From Hyphomicrobiales bacterium (lineage in GTDB: Bacteria > Pseudomonadota > Alphaproteobacteria > Rhizobiales > Beijerinckiaceae), in NCBI GenBank assembly GCA_028290125.1, contig JAQGKM010000033.1, positions 1 through 21,037 on the forward strand: DNA of 21,037 nt. Direction: 5' to 3'. The notes below the pieces were generated by a model. It was not told the origin of the DNA and searched no databases. It saw only the letters and a program-made list of their open reading frames with translations. A program made the translations under genes and the position numbers. Each line of letters begins with the position of its first letter. The first letter of the stretch is position 1. This document shows, one piece after another, positions 17,285 through 21,037 of this stretch.

Positions 17285-18937
17285 TCAATTTCTGGTGGTG
17301 AAACAGCCCATGCCGGAGCGTTTCAGCGACTTGCAGGCGGCTTCCGCCTGCGTCTCGCTCAGGCCGGCGAAGCGGGCGCGATACATCGTGCCTCCCTCGC
17401 GGCTGACCTTTTCGGTAAACGGCACGGCCGCCTTCAGCGCGCCGCGGCTGGCGGACTTGGCGCGGTCGAGTAGATCCTGCGCCTTGGCCGGGCCGTCCGT
17501 CGCGCCGATCTGGATCATGTAACCCTTGGCGGCGGCGGCGGGACGGGTCGAGATCTCGATCGCCTTGGCGGCAGGCGAAGCGATGTGGGGCAGCTCGGGC
17601 TGCGGCTGATAGGCCGCGACCTTGGTGTCGACGCGCAGCGTGGTCTTGCCCTGCTGTTCGGCCGGGGCGGGCCCCGCGACCCACCGCATTCCGTTGACCG
17701 GCGTCGTGCTCGGCACGACTGCGGCGGCGACGAGGCCGGCGCGGGTCGAACCATCGAGCGAGACGCCGCGATAGTCGCTGGTGGAGCCGGACACGAAGGC
17801 CGGGCGGGCCTTGCCGATGTCGACCGGACCGGTCGAGGCGACCTGGATCGGACGCTGCGGCTCGAGGCGGGCGGTTTCGGTCTTCACGGGCTCGGGACGG
17901 ATCGCCTCGATGCGGCTGTCGGCCTTGATGGCGTCCATCGGGGCCGGCTTCACGACGGCGAGCGCGACGGGCTTGGGTTCGGGCTTGGGCTCCGCGCGCG
18001 CTTCCAGAACTTCTTCCATGCGACCCTGCGCGAGCACCGGCAGGGCGGTCTTCGCATTGGACGCATACTGGATCTTGTCCTCGATCAGCTCCGCCATGAT
18101 GCGGTCGCGCGAGGCGGCGGAGGTGCCGCCGAGGACGGCGGCCACGACATGCTGGCCATCGCGGCGGACCGACGTCAGCAGGTTGAAGCCGGACTTGGCG
18201 GTGTAGCCGGTCTTGATGCCATCAACGCCTTCGAGGCGGCCCAGCAGGTTGTTGTGATTGCGGATCGAGGCGCCGGCGAAGCGGAAGTTATGCGTCGAGA
18301 AATACGCATAATACTTGGGGAAACGCTCCTGGATGGCGCGGCCGAGCAGCACGAGATCACGCGCCGTGGTGATCTGGCGCGGGTTGGGGAGGCCCGAGGC
18401 GTTCGCGTAATTGGTGCGCGACATGCCGATCGAATGCGCCTTGGCGGTCATCATCTCGGCGAAGCGAGCTTCGCTGCCGCCGATGTGGTCGGCGATGGCG
18501 GCGGCCACGTCATTGGCGGATTTCGTCACCAGGGCCTTGATGGCGTCTTCGGCCGAAATCGTCGCACCCGGGCGCAGGCCGAGCTTGGAGGGCGCCATCG
18601 AGGCGGCGTGTGCGGTCATCCGGATCGGCGTGTCGAGCGACATGCGACCCTTTTCGAGCTGCTCGAACAACATGTAGAGAGTCATCACCTTGGTGACGGA
18701 CGCCGGGTGACGCAGTTCGTTTTCGTTCTTTGCGTAGAGCGTCTTGCCGGTGTTGGCGTCAACGACGAGCGCGGCGAAAGGCGGCGCATAAGGGGCCGCA
18801 GCGCGGGCATGCTTGACGCGATGCTTGCGCGGACGCGCCTCCGCATCCGTCGACGGAAGCGACATCGCGAAGACAAGGCCCACGCCAGCGACGAGGGCCA
18901 ATATCCGGTCACGCCGGCTTGAGACGCAGATGTTCAT
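17285..18937 (-). CDS. D-alanyl-D-alanine carboxypeptidase (S11) with SPOR domain
   Basis: A 550-residue exported penicillin-binding protein trimming the terminal D-Ala from peptidoglycan stems. Signal peptide about 8-34 (cleavage near DAEA). The S11 domain carries SVTK (Ser80 nucleophile, Lys83), SAN (140-142) and KTG (242-244). A low-complexity Pro/Ala/Lys/Glu linker runs from about 310 to 470, then a C-terminal SPOR domain (about 474-549, GYMIQIG to the end) that binds denuded glycan strands at the septum. This points to a division-site role. GAGGG lies eight bases before the ATG. It is the DacA/DacF family layout common in rhizobia; I leave the symbol open. Confidence 0.92.
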   Translation of the reverse strand: MNICVSSRRDRILALVAGVGLVFAMSLPSTDAEARPRKHRVKHARAAAPYAPPFAALVVDANTGKTLYAKNENELRHPASVTKVMTLYMLFEQLEKGRMSLDTPIRMTAHAASMAPSKLGLRPGATISAEDAIKALVTKSANDVAAAIADHIGGSEARFAEMMTAKAHSIGMSRTNYANASGLPNPRQITTARDLVLLGRAIQERFPKYYAYFSTHNFRFAGASIRNHNNLLGRLEGVDGIKTGYTAKSGFNLLTSVRRDGQHVVAAVLGGTSAASRDRIMAELIEDKIQYASNAKTALPVLAQGRMEEVLEARAEPKPEPKPVALAVVKPAPMDAIKADSRIEAIRPEPVKTETARLEPQRPIQVASTGPVDIGKARPAFVSGSTSDYRGVSLDGSTRAGLVAAAVVPSTTPVNGMRWVAGPAPAEQQGKTTLRVDTKVAAYQPQPELPHIASPAAKAIEISTRPAAAAKGYMIQIGATDGPAKAQDLLDRAKSASRGALKAAVPFTEKVSREGGTMYRARFAGLSETQAEAACKSLKRSGMGCFTTRN

Positions 18938-19300
18938 TACACTAACCCTCGGAGACCATGGGGGTCATTCGCGACCCGTCACCTCAACGACACAGTTTGT
19001 CAGGCTAGGTGAACGCGGTTTCCACCCGGTTAATGGCGGGCGCTCGGCGACGTCTAAAATTTTCGGTTCATTTTGAGCTTGACGTTAACCACACGGTGAC
19101 CTAAACAGCCTGACCAGCTTGGAAACAAACCGAGTTGACCGCGCACCGAATCGTGCGCTGGGCGTCGTGTTTTCAAGACGCGTGTTTGTGTTCAGTGACG
19201 TTTCAAAGTTTTGGTCTTCGTGGCGCGTTTGTGCGCACCGCCTGAATTCCGGTTGTTAGATGGTTCAGCCATCAACTTTATTTTCAGAGGAGTTTGATCC
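18938..19300. other. Divergent regulatory region between carboxypeptidase and small lipoprotein
   Basis: 363 bases without a gene, lower in G+C than the flanks, as expected of a double promoter region. A TTGACG with a 17-base spacer and TAAACA (about 19079-19107, plus strand) is the best candidate but weak. GATGG-TTCAG-CCATC (19259-19273) could form a small hairpin in the lipoprotein leader. No operator or riboswitch was recognised. Confidence 0.4.
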
Positions 19301-19594
19301 ATGTCCCTTTCGTCCCGTGTCCTCCTCGTGCTGGCGCCGCTGGCTTTTCTGCCGGCCTGCACGTCGCAGGATACCCAGATGACGGCAGAAGATTTTCAGA
19401 AGCCTGAAAACGCCACGGTGCTCGCCAAGACTTTGTCGGGCTGCAAGATGGTGCTGTCGTCGGATCCGCGCGCCGCGAACTGCAAGGCCGCCAACAACGC
19501 CAAGTTCTTTCTCGACGCCAAGGAAATCGGCCGCATCCGCCGTCAACAAGTCGCTCAGCGCGACGCCGGCCCGGACGTCACCTCCGCCCGCTAG
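19301..19594 (+). CDS. Small lipoprotein
   Basis: A 97-residue lipoprotein with signal peptide ending LPAC (Cys20), followed by TSQD. No aspartate at +2 argues for outer-membrane sorting. The mature part has two Cys (48 and 61) in SGCKMVLSSDPRAANCKAANN that could form a disulfide. The spacing (Cys, 12 residues, Cys, then NA) recalls EexN-type lipoproteins, but the match is loose. AGAGGAG stands eight bases before the ATG, a strong ribosome site. Function unknown. Confidence 0.78.
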   Translation: MSLSSRVLLVLAPLAFLPACTSQDTQMTAEDFQKPENATVLAKTLSGCKMVLSSDPRAANCKAANNAKFFLDAKEIGRIRRQQVAQRDAGPDVTSAR

Positions 19595-19673
19595 GACCTG
19601 CAGGCTCGTTCACGCTGGCTGGATGTATGTTCCGGCTGCATCCGGCGAGCGAGCGGCAGGCTCCGAAGGTCTA

Positions 19674-19711
19674 TTGTGCACTGCAACATAAATTCTTGAC
19701 ACCGTTGTGCA
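19674..19711 (+). promoter_or_regulatory. Paired TTGTGCA motifs at the phasin promoter
   Basis: TTGTGCA occurs at 19674-19680 and again at 19705-19711, 31 bases apart (about three helical turns). The first runs on as CTGCAAC and the second as GCGCAC, so each is a TGC/GCA-rich half palindrome. The second lies inside the promoter spacer. Phasin genes are commonly repressed by PhaR (PhaR/PhbR family), which binds TGC/GCA-rich sites; assignment to PhaR is inference. Confidence 0.4.
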
Positions 19712-19724
19712 GCGCACATAGGTT
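19696..19724 (+). promoter_or_regulatory. Phasin promoter
   Basis: A perfect -35 TTGACA (19696-19701), a 17-base spacer and TAGGTT (19719-19724). Transcription would start near 19731, giving a leader of about 67 bases before the phasin ATG. The -10 is weak, which would suit regulated expression. Confidence 0.55.
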
Positions 19725-19797
19725 GTTCTCGACAGCAGGCCGGGTTGGCTGGTCCGCTGGTGCGCCGCCCGAGGCGGCTCGTTCAGAGGGCAATACG

Positions 19798-20139
19798 ATG
19801 TTCAAGAACATGGAAGATCTCCAGAAGTACAGCAAGGACCAGCTCGAGTCCGCCACCGCCGCCGCGTCCGCCGTGACGAAGAGCGTGCAGCAGATCGCCG
19901 CCGAAGCGTCCGACTTCTCCAAGAAGTCCCTCGAGACCTCGTCGGCGTTCATGGAAAAGCTCCTCGGCGCCAAGTCGCTCGACAGCGCGGTGCAGATCCA
20001 GACCGATTACGCGAAGTCCTCCTACGAGACCCTCGTCGCCCAGGCGACGAAGATGGGCGAGCTCTACACGAGCCTCGCGAAGGAAGCCTTCAAGCCGGTC
20101 GAGGCGGTTGTCGCCAAGGCCCAGGCTGCGGCCAAGTAA
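19798..20139 (+). CDS. Phasin family protein
   Basis: A 113-residue, almost wholly helical, Ala/Lys/Ser-rich protein without signal peptide: the Phasin_2 pattern (KNMEDLQKYSKDQLESATAA, then heptad-like SAFMEKLLGAKSLDSAVQIQ and YAKSSYETLVAQATKMGELY, closing FKPVEAVVAKAQAAAK). Phasins coat polyhydroxyalkanoate granules and control their size and number. AGAGGG precedes the ATG. It has its own promoter and a strong terminator, so it is a single-gene unit. PHA synthase genes are not in the window. Confidence 0.92.
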   Translation: MFKNMEDLQKYSKDQLESATAAASAVTKSVQQIAAEASDFSKKSLETSSAFMEKLLGAKSLDSAVQIQTDYAKSSYETLVAQATKMGELYTSLAKEAFKPVEAVVAKAQAAAK

Positions 20140-20486
20140 GCAGTTCAGGTTCGGCGGCGGCGCATGTCGCTCTGTCGCGAGACTGTTTTTGCAGGACTAA
20201 ATTCGACGAAAGGCCCGGCGATCGCCGGGCCTTTTTTGTTTGTGGCGGCGCTCGAACAATGCAGGCGCAATTGTGGTTTTCCGGATTTACACAGTTCGCG
20301 TTCGCACCCGCACTGGCGCATGTCGATTGACTGGTTAAACTGTTCGAGGCCCCGGCAATTGTGACTCGGTTCGGCCCTTGAAGCCGGTCGCGGCCAAATC
20401 GCGCAGGGCCGAGGTGAGGTTGACCCCTTATCATCAGCTTGCGTCGGACTACATGTATGATGTCCGGGGACAAGGGACGAGGCAAA
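20140..20486. other. Intergenic region between phasin and clpS
   Basis: 347 bases holding the phasin terminator (20209-20237) and then about 250 bases with no gene I can support. Short open frames here have no ribosome site or recognisable product. A TTGACC near 20415 may be the -35 of a clpS promoter, but no fitting -10 was found. Confidence 0.5.
20209..20237 (+). terminator. Rho-independent terminator of phasin gene
   Basis: A perfect palindrome of 2 x 13 bases (AAAGGCCCGGCGA and its complement, centre 20221/20222) runs straight into six T (20232-20237). Its G+C-rich stem and T tract are textbook. It lies 70 bases after the phasin stop; the A run on the left means it may also work on the other strand. 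Confidence 0.92.
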
Positions 20487-20945
20487 GTGACGGTCGGTAA
20501 TATTTCGTACTGCGCATCTATGGTCGACGGTCAGGCGCGCGTAGCGCGCCGCAGCCTTGAGTCGCGCCCCACCGCGTCATTCTCGCCTCGGGCCGCACGG
20601 CCCACTCGGGCCGCACGGGAGCCCAGAAAGGGCGACCCCGGGAACAACGGATCCGGCACCGCTGTTATCACGCGTACAAAGACACAAACGAAAAAGCCGG
20701 CGATGTACCGCGTTCTCATTCTGAACGACGATTACACGCCGATGGAATTCGTCGTCACGGTGCTCCGGAAGTTTTTCAACAAGGGCCCCGACGAGGCCAC
20801 CCGCATTATGCTGCACGTTCACCATCATGGTGTCGGGGAGTGTGGTGTGTTCACTTACGAAGTCGCGGAAACCAAGGTCACGCAGGTCATGGATTTCGCT
20901 CGCAAGCACCAGCACCCCCTGCAGTGCATTATGGAAAAGAAGTGA
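20487..20945 (+). CDS. clpS: ATP-dependent Clp protease adaptor ClpS
   Basis: ClpS binds N-degron substrates and hands them to ClpAP. The core (last about 95 residues) is clear: YRVLILNDDYTPMEFVVTVL (Asn and Asp that hold the substrate amino group), RIMLHVHHHGVGECGVF (conserved His), and YEVAETKVTQVMDFARKHQHPLQCIMEKK. Ahead of it is an Arg/Pro/Ala-rich extension of roughly 55 residues, longer than the usual tail. The start is uncertain: GTG 20487 follows ACGAGG; ATG 20520 and ATG 20457/20460 are other choices, and no Met exists between 20520 and the core at 20703. clpA follows nine bases after the stop, the standard pair. Confidence 0.9.
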   Translation: MTVGNISYCASMVDGQARVARRSLESRPTASFSPRAARPTRAAREPRKGDPGNNGSGTAVITRTKTQTKKPAMYRVLILNDDYTPMEFVVTVLRKFFNKGPDEATRIMLHVHHHGVGECGVFTYEVAETKVTQVMDFARKHQHPLQCIMEKK

Positions 20946-20954
20946 GAGCCGCAC

Positions 20955-21037
20955 ATGCCATCCTTCTCACGTAATCTCGAACAGTCGCTCCACAGGGCTC
21001 TCGCGGTGGCGAATGAACGCCACCATGAATATGCGAC
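20955..21037 (+). CDS. clpA: ATP-dependent Clp protease ATP-binding subunit ClpA (5' end only)
   Basis: Only 27 codons lie in the window, running off the right edge. MPSFSRNLEQSLHRALAVAN followed by ERHHEYAT is the characteristic N-domain start of ClpA, the AAA+ unfoldase that feeds ClpP. Position directly behind clpS confirms it. No strong ribosome site is seen (GAGAG six bases upstream), so coupling to clpS translation is likely. Confidence 0.93.
   Translation, partial: MPSFSRNLEQSLHRALAVANERHHEYA

Noticed and set aside
17585..18922. 445-codon frame opposite the D-Ala-D-Ala carboxypeptidase
   Set aside because: Gly/Arg-rich shadow without motifs; the minus-strand gene has SVTK, SAN, KTG and a SPOR domain.

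Overview
The window reads as a chromosomal stretch of a G+C-rich alphaproteobacterium, most likely order Hyphomicrobiales (Rhizobiales). Reasons: high G+C codon use almost throughout, the run D-Ala-D-Ala carboxypeptidase (S11+SPOR) - phasin - clpS - clpA, a propionyl-CoA carboxylase of rhizobial type, DUF1489 and DUF599 proteins, and a mosaic G/C-rich palindromic repeat of the kind scattered in rhizobial genomes. The family cannot be resolved by eye.

Left end (1-1951): a propionyl-CoA carboxylase alpha subunit gene that cannot be read through. Its N-terminus is missing. The first 108 bases are a diverged second copy (six silent differences) of 323-430, joined out of order. A TAG at 455-457 interrupts the biotin carboxylase domain. 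This is either a decayed gene or an assembly chimera.

Accessory block (1956-6549, all minus): a GT41/SPINDLY-type glycosyltransferase with TPRs, a polyglycine-tethered lipoprotein with a TbpB-like C-terminal barrel, and directly behind it a Slam-type (DUF560) outer-membrane protein. The last two form a type XI secretion pair, in which the Slam protein places its lipoprotein partner on the cell surface. The upstream cytoplasmic glycosyltransferase recalls the HMW1C-HMW1A-HMW1B layout of Haemophilus. Glycosylation of the lipoprotein before export is therefore a testable idea, and it is the most interesting proposal in the window.

Housekeeping middle (6654-13820): a gamma-glutamylcyclotransferase-like protein overlapping acylphosphatase, a SIMPL/DUF541 periplasmic protein, lipB, tRNA-Leu(GAG), the magnesium channel MgtE, a mosaic inverted repeat, a GH25 lysozyme-like lipoprotein, a glutathione S-transferase, an RraA-family protein and a DUF3253 protein.

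Right part (13853-21037): DUF599 membrane protein (minus), then a plus-strand group of a CDF-like membrane protein, an SDR oxidoreductase, DUF1489 and a membrane-anchored J protein resembling Tim14/Pam18. Next come a D-alanyl-D-alanine carboxypeptidase with SPOR domain (minus), a small lipoprotein, a phasin with a readable promoter and a strong terminator, clpS, and the first codons of clpA. ClpS and ClpA work together in N-degron proteolysis; phasin implies polyhydroxyalkanoate granules, which fits propionyl-CoA metabolism only loosely.
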